DNA of 64,000 bases, from positions 124,001 through 188,000 of the forward strand of contig CALRTB020000004.1 of the NCBI GenBank assembly GCA_943371005.1, in the 5' to 3' direction. Position 1 is the first letter of the stretch. Each line of letters begins with the position of its first letter. Under the pieces are notes generated by a model, which had not been told where the DNA came from, did not search any database, and saw nothing but the letters and a program-made list of their open reading frames with translations. This stretch comes from MRBY01 sp943371005 (lineage in GTDB: Bacteria; Cyanobacteriota; Cyanobacteriia; Cyanobacteriales; MRBY01). A program made the translations under genes and the position numbers. This document shows positions 25,648 through 34,864 of this stretch, in pieces.

Positions 25648-26484
25648 ATGAAAATTGGCATTGTGGGACTGGGTTTGATTGGTGGATCTTTGGCGATCGC
25701 CTTCCGGGAAAATGATTTAGAAGTGTTGGGGGTTTCCCGAAAAAGTGCAACCTGCGCAACGGCTTTGACCAAGGGCATTGTCACCCAAGCCAGCACGGAT
25801 ATGAGCCTACTCCGGGATGCGGATGTGGTCTTTCTCTGCACACCGATCAAAGCAATTTTACCCACGGCCCAAGCCCTGATTCCCCACCTCAAACCCACGG
25901 CAATTTTGACGGATGTGGCCTCGGTGAAGGGGGAAATCGTCCAGGCGATCGCCCCGCTGTGGCCTAACTTTATTGGCGGACATCCCATGGCGGGCACCGC
26001 TGAACAGGGCATTGACGCCGCGCTTCCCGGATTATTTATCAATGCGCCCTACGTTTTAACGCCGACCGATGAAACTTCCCCTGATGCGGTAAAAATCCTC
26101 AAGGACTTAATCACGCTGCTCCAGAGCCGTTTCTACTGCTGCGCCCCAGAGATTCACGATCAAGCGGTGGCCTGGATTTCCCATTTGCCCGTTTATGTCA
26201 GTGCCAGTTTAATCGCCGCCTGTGGGTCAGAAATCAATTCAGAGGTTTTGCAAATGGCGAAAGCCTTGGCAAGTTCTGGCTTTCGGGATACCAGTCGTGT
26301 TGGCGGTGGTAATCCAGAATTGGGCTTAATGATGGCCCAGGGGAATAAACAAGCCCTTTTAAAATCCCTCACTGATTATCGACAGCAGCTAGATCAAGCC
26401 GTTGAATTCATCGAAACAGAAAACTGGGAGGCGATCGTCCAATTCCTCGCAGCGACCCAACAACAACGACCCGACTTCCTCTAG
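25648..26484 (+). CDS. tyrA: prephenate/arogenate dehydrogenase
   Basis: Oxidative decarboxylation leading to tyrosine; cyanobacterial enzymes of this class prefer arogenate and NADP, but specificity cannot be read here. The 278-residue protein starts with the Rossmann motif GLGLIGGSLAIAF, then has GGHPMAGTAEQGIDAA with the conserved His, and SHLPVYVSASL in the helical dimerisation domain. A longer frame from 25573 exists, but the domain begins precisely at ATG 25648, which has AGGAA upstream. Confidence 0.93.
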   Translation: MKIGIVGLGLIGGSLAIAFRENDLEVLGVSRKSATCATALTKGIVTQASTDMSLLRDADVVFLCTPIKAILPTAQALIPHLKPTAILTDVASVKGEIVQAIAPLWPNFIGGHPMAGTAEQGIDAALPGLFINAPYVLTPTDETSPDAVKILKDLITLLQSRFYCCAPEIHDQAVAWISHLPVYVSASLIAACGSEINSEVLQMAKALASSGFRDTSRVGGGNPELGLMMAQGNKQALLKSLTDYRQQLDQAVEFIETENWEAIVQFLAATQQQRPDFL

Positions 26485-26552
26485 CTTCCAGCGGTACAAT
26501 AGAGGTAGGAGGAAGTCGAAGGATTCAACTGCATTGATCCTCGCCAGCGACC

Positions 26553-27221
26553 ATGGATCTTCCACCCACCAATGATTTCTGTGCCGATCCCACCGTTGCG
26601 TTACGTCAGCGGATGGTCAAGCAGCAAATTATCGCCAGGGGCATTGACGATCCTGCCGTCCTAGCCGCACTCCAGAAAGTACCTCGGCATCGCTTCGTAC
26701 CCGCTTCCCTCCAGAATCTTGCCTACGCCGATCAACCCCTCACCATCGGCTATGGCCAAACCATTTCCCAACCCTACATCGTTGCCTACATGACCGAGGC
26801 GGCCCACCTCACCCCTAGGAGTAAAGTCCTCGAAATTGGTACGGGGTGCGGCTACCAGGCGGCGATCCTCGCAGAAATTGCCCAGGAAGTTTTTACCGTT
26901 GAAATTGTGCCCGAATTAGCCCAACAAGCCCGCGATCGCCTTGAAGCATTGGGCTATCAAAATATTCACTACAAAATTGGCGACGGTTACAAGGGTTGGC
27001 CAGAATTTGCCCCCTACGACGCGATCCTCGTCACGGCGGCCCCAGACCATCGTCCCCAACCGCTACTGCAACAATTGGCGGTGGGTGGCCACCTCGTGAT
27101 TCCTGTGGGGACCATCGGCCAGCGCCTCGAAGTCCTCCACAAAACTGGCACTGACCTGGAAATGGAAAAGGCGATCGCCGTGCGTTTTGTGCCACTCCAG
27201 GGTCATAGCTACGGCTTTTAA
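26553..27221 (+). CDS. pcm: protein-L-isoaspartate O-methyltransferase
   Basis: Methylates isoaspartyl residues in damaged proteins using S-adenosylmethionine, starting their repair. In the 222-residue protein, GYGQTISQPYIVAYMTE is the family hallmark, VLEIGTGCGYQAAILAE is SAM motif I, and YDAILVTAAPDH is motif II. It starts 69 bases after tyrA and could share its transcript. Convergent with the next gene. Confidence 0.95.
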   Translation: MDLPPTNDFCADPTVALRQRMVKQQIIARGIDDPAVLAALQKVPRHRFVPASLQNLAYADQPLTIGYGQTISQPYIVAYMTEAAHLTPRSKVLEIGTGCGYQAAILAEIAQEVFTVEIVPELAQQARDRLEALGYQNIHYKIGDGYKGWPEFAPYDAILVTAAPDHRPQPLLQQLAVGGHLVIPVGTIGQRLEVLHKTGTDLEMEKAIAVRFVPLQGHSYGF

Positions 27222-27235
27222 ACCCTTATACGTAA

Positions 27236-27259
27236 CAAAAAAAGGGCGAGGTTGCCCCC
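27236..27259 (-). terminator. probable terminator of the choice-of-anchor I gene
   Basis: GGGC (27244-27247) pairs with GCCC (27254-27257) around six bases; on the minus strand two G-U pairs can extend the stem and a run of seven T follows. It lies about 40 bases past the stop at 27299. Confidence 0.5.
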
Positions 27260-27298
27260 ACCCTAAAAATTTCTGTTTTGATATCTGATAAAAATTTC

Positions 27299-28885
27299 CT
27301 ATTCGCCCATGATCTGGAAAATAGACGTATTGCCGCTTACTTCGTTGGTCACGACCAAGAGGTTTTCGCCATTGGGGCTATCGGCGGCGGGAACAAAGAG
27401 TAATCCTTCCGGGCCAAGATCCCCAGCGGTGCCTGCTTCTGCATCGCCAGCAAAATCACGGGCATTGGCGTAAGTCACAAAGAACGGTGCCATGGGATCA
27501 GTAACGTCATAGACCATGATGCCGCCCACCCGCTCTAAACCGATAAATCCATAGTGGCGATCGCCAATCTGACCGATGGTAACGCCTTCCGGTTCGGGGC
27601 CTTTGTCATCACTACGGTCATCGAAGGAACCATTTTCATCGTTGGTGCTGTTGAAGTTTTCGGGGGCAACTGCGGCGGTAATCGCTTCAAGCTGGCTACC
27701 GCTGTCGAAGACCAATTCCCCGGCGCTATTCCAAATCGAGAAAGATCGTGCCCCGAAAGCGTAAAGTTCTTCGTACTGACCATCGCCATCAATGTCGCCC
27801 ATGTTGTTAATCACCTTCAGGCGACCGAGGACAGCATCATCTTGGAGAGCCGCCGCGTTAGGGAAAGCCACCGGGTCGAGGTCTAGATCGGCGATCCGAC
27901 TTTCTTCGTTGAAAATATCTCCTTCCTCTGCACCAGGAATTTCATCATCTCCCGTGGGACGAATCCGAGAATCCCCTTCATTGGCGGTAATCAAAAAGGT
28001 TTCGCCATTCACTTCATAGGCGGCGATCGCATCGGGTTGATAAACCCCATACAAATTCGGATAGGCCGCCAGATTAATTGCATCATCTCTATTGCTTGCA
28101 TCTAGGGCATTGACCGCAAGACTGTGATCTTTAAAGCCTAAACCGACGATATCAACCACTCTGGTCGCATTGAGATCCACCACGGCGAGGGCGTTACCTT
28201 CCTGGAGCGTCACCCAAGCGGTTTGGGAATCCGGGGCAACGGCCACATATTCCGGTTCTAAATCCTGGGCAACGGTGGTATTTAGACCAAAGACGCGCAC
28301 ACTAGGGTCTAATTCGGCATTATTAAAAGCCCGCAAATCAGCGGTTTTCACTGTGGCATTGGCAACGCCTCTGGAGAGATCAATGATGCTCACGGAACCT
28401 TCGGGGTCGTTGCTATAGTCTTCGTTGGGTTCCCCTTCATTGGCCACAACAATTTTTCGACCATCGGGGGTAAAGGTGAGCATATCCGGCAAAGCGCCCA
28501 CAGTAACAGCCTTGAGTTGTCTGCCCATTGCATCGAAGAAGATCACCTGACCGGGCATTTGGGGTGTATCGCCTTCCACGGCAGCCGCTAAAACACCATC
28601 ATGGAAAGCGACACTATTGGCTCCATTGGCTAGTTCAATACTGGTAATGAGAGTCGGCTGGGTCGGATCGCTCAAATTCAGAATATCGATGGTGTTCGCT
28701 TCGGCATTGGTAACAAATAAGCGCTTTGTCATGGGATCATAAGCAGCAATCTCCGCAGCACTCCCGTCAAAAATGCCGGTTTCGTAATTACCAATAGGAT
28801 TTAAGGTAATTTGTGCTTGGGCGGCTTGGCCCCCGGCCCAGAGGGTTGAGGCGAGGCAAAGGGCGGTTAGGGATTTGAATTTCAT
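27299..28885 (-). CDS. secreted choice-of-anchor I family protein
   Basis: A 528-residue exported protein related to the mesenchyme-specific cell-surface glycoprotein and choice-of-anchor I families. The N-terminus MKFKSLTALCLASTLWAGG with AQA after it is a clear type I signal peptide. The body is a beta-propeller of repeats (RLFVTNAEANTIDILNLSD, KIVVANEGEPNEDY, TAWVTLQEGNALAVVDL), with an acidic DIDGDGQYEE loop that may bind calcium, and a final PEGLLFVPA. The frame could start at 28972, but the signal peptide fixes ATG 28885. No sorting anchor is seen, so it is probably periplasmic or released. Function unknown. Confidence 0.88.
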   Translation of the reverse strand: MKFKSLTALCLASTLWAGGQAAQAQITLNPIGNYETGIFDGSAAEIAAYDPMTKRLFVTNAEANTIDILNLSDPTQPTLITSIELANGANSVAFHDGVLAAAVEGDTPQMPGQVIFFDAMGRQLKAVTVGALPDMLTFTPDGRKIVVANEGEPNEDYSNDPEGSVSIIDLSRGVANATVKTADLRAFNNAELDPSVRVFGLNTTVAQDLEPEYVAVAPDSQTAWVTLQEGNALAVVDLNATRVVDIVGLGFKDHSLAVNALDASNRDDAINLAAYPNLYGVYQPDAIAAYEVNGETFLITANEGDSRIRPTGDDEIPGAEEGDIFNEESRIADLDLDPVAFPNAAALQDDAVLGRLKVINNMGDIDGDGQYEELYAFGARSFSIWNSAGELVFDSGSQLEAITAAVAPENFNSTNDENGSFDDRSDDKGPEPEGVTIGQIGDRHYGFIGLERVGGIMVYDVTDPMAPFFVTYANARDFAGDAEAGTAGDLGPEGLLFVPAADSPNGENLLVVTNEVSGNTSIFQIMGE

Positions 28886-29059
28886 AGGGCGCATGAGCGT
28901 TAACAATCGTCGTGTAATCCCTATGGAACCTAGCGCGGCAAGATTAAGGGTAGATTTTTGTTTGCTAATCAAATCCTAATCAATTGATTTTGGTCTAATG
29001 TTGTGGGGCGATCGCCTAAAATTGAACTAGTTTTCTTTGCACCTTTTTCCGCTTTGATC

Positions 29060-29434
29060 GTGACTTTGCCTCCCCTAACAACGGACACAATTCAGCAAAT
29101 TATTGACGATAGCCTCGATGATGAGACCCTGCACCAATTGGTCTGGCATTACCTCGGCTACCGTTACGATGAAACTCACAAATGCTGGAATCTGGATCAA
29201 GTCGATCCAACCTGGGCTGAAAAATATCCTGAGCCACCTAAATTTATCGAAGAACGTCCCCCCACGGTGCAACTGACCCGCTCAATCCCCAAGCCCTACA
29301 AAGCTCTGCTCAAGGAAAAAATGGGTTTTAAAGGTTATACAGTTGATCAACTGATTCCGCGTCTGACGCGCCGGGCGACCATGGCCAGTTGGCTCCTCAG
29401 CTACATGGCCCAACATAATTTGTTAGAGGTCTAG
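29060..29434 (+). CDS. DUF1823 family protein
   Basis: A cyanobacterial/chloroplast protein of unknown function. About 124 residues, with the family features LVWHYLGYRYDE, PEPPKFIEERPPTVQLTRSI and FKGYTVDQLIPRLTRRAT. The start is uncertain: GTG 29060 begins just before the conserved region (LPPLTTDTIQ), while GTG 29003 adds 19 residues of no clear family similarity. The MOSC gene follows after four bases, so the two are probably one operon. Confidence 0.85.
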   Translation: MTLPPLTTDTIQQIIDDSLDDETLHQLVWHYLGYRYDETHKCWNLDQVDPTWAEKYPEPPKFIEERPPTVQLTRSIPKPYKALLKEKMGFKGYTVDQLIPRLTRRATMASWLLSYMAQHNLLEV

Positions 29435-29437
29435 CCG

Positions 29438-30247
29438 GTGGCACGGGTTGCGGCTCTATGGATTTATCCGGTGAAGTCCTGCGGCGGGATTTCTTCGGAG
29501 ACGGTGGACATTTTGACCCAGGGCTTTAAAGGCGATCGCCAATGGATGATTGTTGATCCCGACGGGAAATTTTTAAGTCAACGGCAATATCCCCAACTGG
29601 CCAGGGTTAAGCCCCAAATTACAGAAGATAATCTCACCTTAACTTTTAATAATTTCTCGCCCCTCAAACTCCCCTGGGAAACGACAGGCTCCCTAAAACC
29701 TGTGACGATCTGGCGGAACCAGACCCAAGCCCTCGATCAAGGCCTAGAAGCCGCCGCTTGGTTTTCGGAGGTGCTACAAGCTTCCTGTCGTCTCGTGCGC
29801 CAATCCCCCGACTATCCCCGTCCCCTCAACCCGAAATATGCCCTCTGGCAAGATCAAACGGTCAGTTTTGCCGATGGTTATCCGGTGCTCCTTACCAATA
29901 CCGCTTCCTTGAAGCTGCTGGGGAAAAAGTTAGGGACAACCGTACCGATGGATCAGTTTCGTCCTAATCTGGTGGTCGAGACAGAATTCCCCTTCGCCGA
30001 AGACCATTGGCAAACTGTGAAAATTGGCGATATTACCTTTGTGACTGCTAAACCCTGCGAACGTTGCATTGTGATTACGACGGATCAAAACACTGGCGAT
30101 CGCCACCCAACCCAAGAACCCCTCCGCACCCTGGGCACCTTTCGACGCACTGCTAAGGGGATTCTCTTTGGTATTAACCTCATGCCCACAAGCTCCGGCA
30201 AGATTTCAGTGGGGGATGCGGTGATCCTGAATCCAGCGATTTCTTAA
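29438..30247 (+). CDS. MOSC domain-containing protein
   Basis: A 269-residue protein with an N-terminal MOSC beta-barrel (VAALWIYPVKSCGGIS, then GFKGDRQWMIVDPDG) and a C-terminal MOSC domain ending near KPCERCIVITTDQNTGDR. The conserved Cys of molybdenum-cofactor-binding MOSC proteins is present in KPCERC. Such proteins are related to the mARC amidoxime reductase and YcbX. The start is GTG 29438. Substrate unknown. Confidence 0.88.
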   Translation: MARVAALWIYPVKSCGGISSETVDILTQGFKGDRQWMIVDPDGKFLSQRQYPQLARVKPQITEDNLTLTFNNFSPLKLPWETTGSLKPVTIWRNQTQALDQGLEAAAWFSEVLQASCRLVRQSPDYPRPLNPKYALWQDQTVSFADGYPVLLTNTASLKLLGKKLGTTVPMDQFRPNLVVETEFPFAEDHWQTVKIGDITFVTAKPCERCIVITTDQNTGDRHPTQEPLRTLGTFRRTAKGILFGINLMPTSSGKISVGDAVILNPAIS

Positions 30248-30269
30248 CGCTCCCTGTCCTCAGCAGTTA

Positions 30270-31790
30270 TTAAACCTTGAGACAGCGAATCGCTTCTAAC
30301 ATTCCCCGCGCCTTATCAAGGGTTTCTTGGTATTCCCGTTCCGGTTCCGAATCTGCGACAATGCCTGCGCCCGCCTGGACAAAGACCTGGTGCTGATTCC
30401 CCTGCGATCGCACAATCATGCTGCGGATGGTGATCGCCGTATTCAGTTGGCCTTCAAAGTCGTAGTAGCCGTAGACACCGGAGTAGGGGCCGCGCCGTTC
30501 TGGTTCCAGTTCGTTGATGATTTCTAGAGCCCGAATTTTTGGGGCGCCGCTGACTGTTCCGGCGGGAAAACAAGCCTGTAGTAAATTCCAAGCCGATTGG
30601 TCAGGGGCTAAATCGCCCATCACATTACTGACGATGTGCATCACATGGGAATAGCGTTCGATAATCATCAAATCTCCGACTGTCACCGTGCCTTTTTCGC
30701 AGACGCGACCGAGGTCATTGCGGCCCAAATCTACAAGCATCACGTGTTCAGCGATTTCTTTGGGATCGGCTAAGAGGTCTTTTTCTAACGCCAAATCTTC
30801 CGCCTGAGTTTTCCCTCGACGTCGGGTACCCGCAATCGGTCGGAGCATCGCCTGGAGTTTTCCGTCTGGGGTTTGTTCGGCTTTGACCATAATCTCTGGG
30901 CTAGAACCGATTAACTGCCAGTCCCCAAAATTGTAAAAAGACATATAGGGGGAAGGATTAATCAGACGTAGAGAACGGTAGAGATCAAAGGGATGACCTT
31001 CGTAGGTCGTCTGGAGCCGCTGGGAAAGCACCACCTGAAAAATATCTCCGGCTTTGATGTATTCTTTCGCCTTGGCAACGTTCTGGCAAAACTGTGCTTG
31101 GGAAGTGTTGCTTTCGTACTTGAGGGCTTCCCCGTCTGGGTTGGCGAGCCATTCTAAGGGTTTGGCCGCGACGGGCAATGGGAGTTTAAGTTTGAGGACT
31201 AATTTTGTAACGCGATCGCAGGCATTTTGGTAGGCTTCCTCTAGGGACACCGCCGGATCTCGCAGGTCGGCATAGGTGATCACCCAAATCTTGCGTTTAA
31301 CTTGGTCAAAAATAATCAAGCTATCAATTTGCATCCAGAGGCCATCGGGCAGATCCTCTTCTTGGCGCTCGTACACTGGCACCCGTGGCTCAATCCAACG
31401 CATCAATTCGTAGCCCCACATCCCAAACAGGCCCCCAATGCCCGGTGGTAGTTCCGGCAGTTGGATGGGTTTAATACTGGCTAAACAGTCAGCCAACACA
31501 TCGAAAGGATTCCCGGTGAATTCTTTGGTGTCACCGTTCCGAAATTTTTGCGTGGTGCGATCGCCTTTATTTTCTAAGATCCAGACCGGATCGCAACCAA
31601 GGAAACTATAACGACCAATATTTTCGCCCCCCTCAACGGACTCCAGCAGAAAATTGTAGGGTTGATCTGCACAAACCTTGTACCAAGCCGACACTGGCGT
31701 TTCGAGATCCGCCACCCACTCCTGATAGACCGGAATAAAATTACCCTGTTGACTGAGATGCCGAAACTGCTCGAAATCAGGAAAAATCAT
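30270..31790 (-). CDS. trpE: anthranilate synthase component I
   Basis: Makes anthranilate from chorismate with ammonia supplied by TrpG, first step of tryptophan synthesis. The 506-residue protein carries the chorismate-utilising core with LRPIAGTRRRG, DLGRNDLGRV, ERYSHVMHIVSNV and the PAGTVSGAPK motif, and a C-terminal YSGVYGYYDF. The N-terminal domain has LLESVEGGENIGRYSFLG, containing the Leu-Leu-Glu-Ser tryptophan-feedback site. ATG 31790 (MIFPDFEQF) matches the family start better than GTG 31817. trpG is not adjacent. Confidence 0.95.
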   Translation of the reverse strand: MIFPDFEQFRHLSQQGNFIPVYQEWVADLETPVSAWYKVCADQPYNFLLESVEGGENIGRYSFLGCDPVWILENKGDRTTQKFRNGDTKEFTGNPFDVLADCLASIKPIQLPELPPGIGGLFGMWGYELMRWIEPRVPVYERQEEDLPDGLWMQIDSLIIFDQVKRKIWVITYADLRDPAVSLEEAYQNACDRVTKLVLKLKLPLPVAAKPLEWLANPDGEALKYESNTSQAQFCQNVAKAKEYIKAGDIFQVVLSQRLQTTYEGHPFDLYRSLRLINPSPYMSFYNFGDWQLIGSSPEIMVKAEQTPDGKLQAMLRPIAGTRRRGKTQAEDLALEKDLLADPKEIAEHVMLVDLGRNDLGRVCEKGTVTVGDLMIIERYSHVMHIVSNVMGDLAPDQSAWNLLQACFPAGTVSGAPKIRALEIINELEPERRGPYSGVYGYYDFEGQLNTAITIRSMIVRSQGNQHQVFVQAGAGIVADSEPEREYQETLDKARGMLEAIRCLKV

Positions 31791-32006
31791 AGGAAATGCA
31801 TCGGTCGCCTGGGGCACATGGAGAGCCGCTGGGACAGTGAATAAAAAGTAAAAATAGAGCTAGACACAAAGAAGCGGAAGCCTTTTGTTCAGCTTTTCAT
31901 CATAACAGACTTTCTTCATTGGTCTGGGCCAATTGCCGCCACCAAGAAAGCCTTCATAACTCAAACTAAAACTGTTAACTTCCGCCCGAACTGTTGTGGT
32001 AAAAAT

Positions 32007-32435
32007 CTAGGCTTCGTAGGGGGCCACACCAGAAAACTTCAGAGTTGCCGGCTCGGGGTTGCTCCCGATATTGCGGTCAACTTTCCCTTGGTATTCGCGA
32101 CCTTCGTTTACCTTCTCAGAAGGTACACCATCCAGAGGATAGAGGAACTGAGTTTCGCCGGAGGGGAAGACACGGTAAATTTTATAGTCGGTAATCTTGG
32201 GCTTAAATTTTGTTTTCAGCTGAGTCCCGAGGGCAAGGCACTGTTCCTTGCGGGCAAAGTACATGAGGTTATCGCCTTCGTTCATGACCGCTGCACCACC
32301 GGTGGGCAGTTCAAAAACCTGCTCTTTTGCGCTAGACCAGGTGATGGCGTATTTTTCCTCCCGTTCAGCAGCGGCGAGTAGACCACCCGTGCTGCCACCG
32401 AATTTCGGTGTTTTTCCAGTAAGCTCGTTAGACAT
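32007..32435 (-). CDS. psaD: photosystem I reaction centre subunit II (PsaD)
   Basis: Stromal/cytoplasmic extrinsic subunit of photosystem I that docks ferredoxin and holds PsaC. The 142-residue protein has the typical start (ELTGKTPKFGGSTGGLL), the EEKYAITW strand, CLALGTQLKTKFKPKI with the basic ferredoxin-facing residues, and VNEGREYQGKVDRNIG. ATG 32435 is preferred over TTG 32441. Monocistronic; an HLR1-like element lies about 70 bases upstream. Confidence 0.97.
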   Translation of the reverse strand: MSNELTGKTPKFGGSTGGLLAAAEREEKYAITWSSAKEQVFELPTGGAAVMNEGDNLMYFARKEQCLALGTQLKTKFKPKITDYKIYRVFPSGETQFLYPLDGVPSEKVNEGREYQGKVDRNIGSNPEPATLKFSGVAPYEA

Positions 32436-32504
32436 GCTCAAAAATCTTTATTAAATAAAGGGTGTTTCGCAAATGCTATCACCAGACCCCTACGCCATAG
32501 ATCA

Positions 32505-32522
32505 AGTGTCAAGAACTGTAAC
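32505..32522 (-). promoter_or_regulatory. possible HLR1 (RpaB) site upstream of psaD
   Basis: On the minus strand the sequence GTTACAGTTCTTGACACT resembles two direct HLR1 halves, (G/T)TTACA(T/A)(T/A), separated by two bases, with mismatches in both. RpaB binds such sites at psaD promoters in other cyanobacteria. The match is imperfect, and TTGACA within it could instead be a -35 box. Confidence 0.35.
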
Positions 32523-32672
32523 AGTTATTTTCTGTTTGTAAGGGAAGCAGACAGGTTAATTTAGCGCTCTTTAGGGACTGTTTTGGTTGGGAATAGCCCT
32601 AGGGGGAAAAGTTTCTGGCAAAAGCCACAAGAATGCCCAAAAATCCCCTTTTTTCCGCCTCAAAATCTAGGC

Positions 32673-33491
32673 TTAGTACAGGGTGAGCATCAGTTGTTTT
32701 TGGAATTTTTGGGTCAGGGGATGGGTTGAACCGAGCAGATTAAAGATCGTCACCATCGCTTTGCGAGCGCCATCGTCTTGGTAGCGGCGATCGCCTGCGA
32801 CAATTTCGAGAAAAATTAAGAGGGCTTCTTCGTAGTTTTCGGCGAGGGCCAACTGGGCAGCGCGGCTGTATTTTTGGTCAAGCTCGCTAGCGGGTTCGGT
32901 TTGACTGATGTCCTGGAGGAAAATTTGGCCCCGCAACTGAGCGGCGATCGCCCCATAGTCTGGATCGTCTGGGGGAATGGTATTGAGCAGACGGGTCGCT
33001 TCTGTGGGTTTCTGGCAGTGGAGCAAAAATTCGGCGGCGGCGATCGCCACCTTGGGATGCTTGGGATAGTCGTTAAACAATTGATCAAGGCATTGTTTCG
33101 CTTGGGCCAGGTCGCCAGCGTTTTGGTATTGCTGCAATTGGGCGATCGCCTCATCTAGACTAGATTTGACGTCGAGGTTATCGAGGATTTCACGGATCTG
33201 GGCTTCGGTGACGACCCCCACAAACCCCGGAATCACTTTCCCCTGGGTGACAACGCGCACATCGGGCACCCCTTCAACGCCGTACTCATTAGCGAGGTCT
33301 GGGTTTTGGTCAATATCTACCAGGGCGAGGGTGAAATCATATTCCTGGAGGAGCTTTTGGAGGATCGGTTTGAGGATTTGACAGGGGCCGCACCAAGTAG
33401 CGAAAAAATCCACTAAGACGGGTTTCTCTTGGGAAGCCGCAAGCACCGCCGTGGCAAAATTTTCTCGATTGACAACCACACTTTCAGCCAT
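32673..33491 (-). CDS. thioredoxin-TPR co-chaperone, YbbN/CnoX-like
   Basis: A 272-residue protein with an N-terminal thioredoxin domain (residues ~1-105) and a C-terminal tetratricopeptide region. The active site is CGPC at residues 34-37 (FFATWCGPCQIL), so it should be redox active, unlike the E. coli YbbN version. TPR-like helices follow from about residue 115 (AIAQLQQYQNAGDLAQAKQCL). AAGGA lies eight bases before ATG 33491, which favours it over the ATG at 33500. Likely a chaperone or reductase of misfolding proteins. Confidence 0.88.
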   Translation of the reverse strand: MAESVVVNRENFATAVLAASQEKPVLVDFFATWCGPCQILKPILQKLLQEYDFTLALVDIDQNPDLANEYGVEGVPDVRVVTQGKVIPGFVGVVTEAQIREILDNLDVKSSLDEAIAQLQQYQNAGDLAQAKQCLDQLFNDYPKHPKVAIAAAEFLLHCQKPTEATRLLNTIPPDDPDYGAIAAQLRGQIFLQDISQTEPASELDQKYSRAAQLALAENYEEALLIFLEIVAGDRRYQDDGARKAMVTIFNLLGSTHPLTQKFQKQLMLTLY

Positions 33492-33572
33492 TGATCTCAT
33501 CCTTACTGGAACACTGGGGATTTCTTCATCTTAGGGGATAGAGCCAGAAAATTTATGCCTTGTTGCATTGCG

Positions 33573-34241
33573 TTAAGGCTGGGGAAAAATTAGCGTCCAA
33601 TGGCGTTCTGAGGATTGGTAAATTTGGGCATTGGTTAAACTTGCAGCTTGGGCGATCGCCTCAATTTCAGGCACCGTAAACGCCGCATGGAGCGAATCCC
33701 AAAATAATTGCCGTTGGCGATCGTCAAAACCTGGCCCCTCGGCGGCAGCAACAATCCGGTCAATGTCTGCGGTGCTATCGGGACGAAACAAATCCCACAC
33801 AATGATTTTTCCCTGGGGTTTGAGGAGGCGGCCCATTTCCTTAAAACAGGGTAAGGGGTCAGGTAAATGGTGAATCAGGCTATTGGAGATGATCACATCA
33901 AAGCTTTGGTCAGGCCAGGGCAAATTTTTCGCATCGGCATAAACCAACTCGATTTGTTCACTTAAACCCGCTGCCACCACGTTTTTTTGCCCCAGGGCTA
34001 ACATTGATCGGGCTAAATCGGTACCTTTAATGTGCCATTGAGGTCGCTGTTGCCCTAATAAGATCGGAATTTGCGCCGTCCCTGTGCCTAAATCCAAAAC
34101 CAAAGCGGTTGCTTGGGGGTAAGTCGCGATGACGAGATCCACAAAATCCTGGTTTACCGCCCGAAAATCCATTGCATCGTAGGCGATCGCCTCGGTGGGA
34201 TCATCCATCACTTCCGGTTCTAAAATCCGGGTCAATGCCAT
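33573..34241 (-). CDS. class I SAM-dependent methyltransferase
   Basis: A 222-residue methyltransferase of unknown substrate. SAM motif I is LVLDLGTGTAQIPILLG, motif II is GTDLARSMLALGQKN, followed by PDQSFDVIISNSLIHHLPDP and a LKPQGKIIVWDLFRP strand. This matches the UbiE/COQ5-like group, but ubiquinone/menaquinone-specific motifs are not evident. Stands alone. Confidence 0.88.
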   Translation of the reverse strand: MALTRILEPEVMDDPTEAIAYDAMDFRAVNQDFVDLVIATYPQATALVLDLGTGTAQIPILLGQQRPQWHIKGTDLARSMLALGQKNVVAAGLSEQIELVYADAKNLPWPDQSFDVIISNSLIHHLPDPLPCFKEMGRLLKPQGKIIVWDLFRPDSTADIDRIVAAAEGPGFDDRQRQLFWDSLHAAFTVPEIEAIAQAASLTNAQIYQSSERHWTLIFPQP

Positions 34242-34347
34242 TGCGTTTCTGCCTCAAAGCCTCGAAAAATGTTTCTAAGATAACGGAATCAGTACCCTAA
34301 TTTCACGAAAAATTCGCTACACTGCCGATGTTGAGTCTCCGTCCGTA

Positions 34348-34842
34348 ATGCCCTTGCCCCTGTCTGCTCGTCTGTTTTTGCTTATTAGTTGCACCGGTCT
34401 TTGTAGCCTCAGCGCTTGCCAAGGGGTTGACCCAGCCCTCTACGATTGCCAAAAACTGCTCGACCAAATTCAACATACTGTCACCGAAGCTCAAACCTTG
34501 GTTCAAGATGAGCCATCAGTAGACATGCCCCAAACTTTTAACTTTGAGCGTTGGCTCCAGGCTGCCGATGCCCTAAAAATGGGGGCCGAGGCGATCGCCC
34601 AACTGCGTCTCCGGGATAGCCAGGTTAAAACCTACCAAACTCAAATTAGCGACATTTACCAACGCCAGGCTGAAGCTACTTACGCCATGGTGAAAGCGCG
34701 CCAGGAGAAAGACTTAGAAGCCGCCCAAACTGCCCAATCCCTGAGCCGAACCGCAGGCACCGAAGAGCAAACGATTGGCCAAGCTTTGGATGATTATTGC
34801 CAAGCCAAGTATCAAGATTTCACCGCCACAGAAGACCCATAA
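34348..34842 (+). CDS. hypothetical lipoprotein with coiled coil
   Basis: A 164-residue predicted lipoprotein. The first 23 residues form a signal peptide ending in the lipobox LSAC with Cys24. The rest is mostly helical and polar, with heptad-like segments around residues 60-130 (Gln, Ala, Glu-rich), and two further Cys near the ends. Family not recognised. Convergent with the ferredoxin gene (22 bases between stops). Confidence 0.7.
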   Translation: MPLPLSARLFLLISCTGLCSLSACQGVDPALYDCQKLLDQIQHTVTEAQTLVQDEPSVDMPQTFNFERWLQAADALKMGAEAIAQLRLRDSQVKTYQTQISDIYQRQAEATYAMVKARQEKDLEAAQTAQSLSRTAGTEEQTIGQALDDYCQAKYQDFTATEDP

Positions 34843-34864
34843 GCCAAGCAAAGCTTTAAACGAG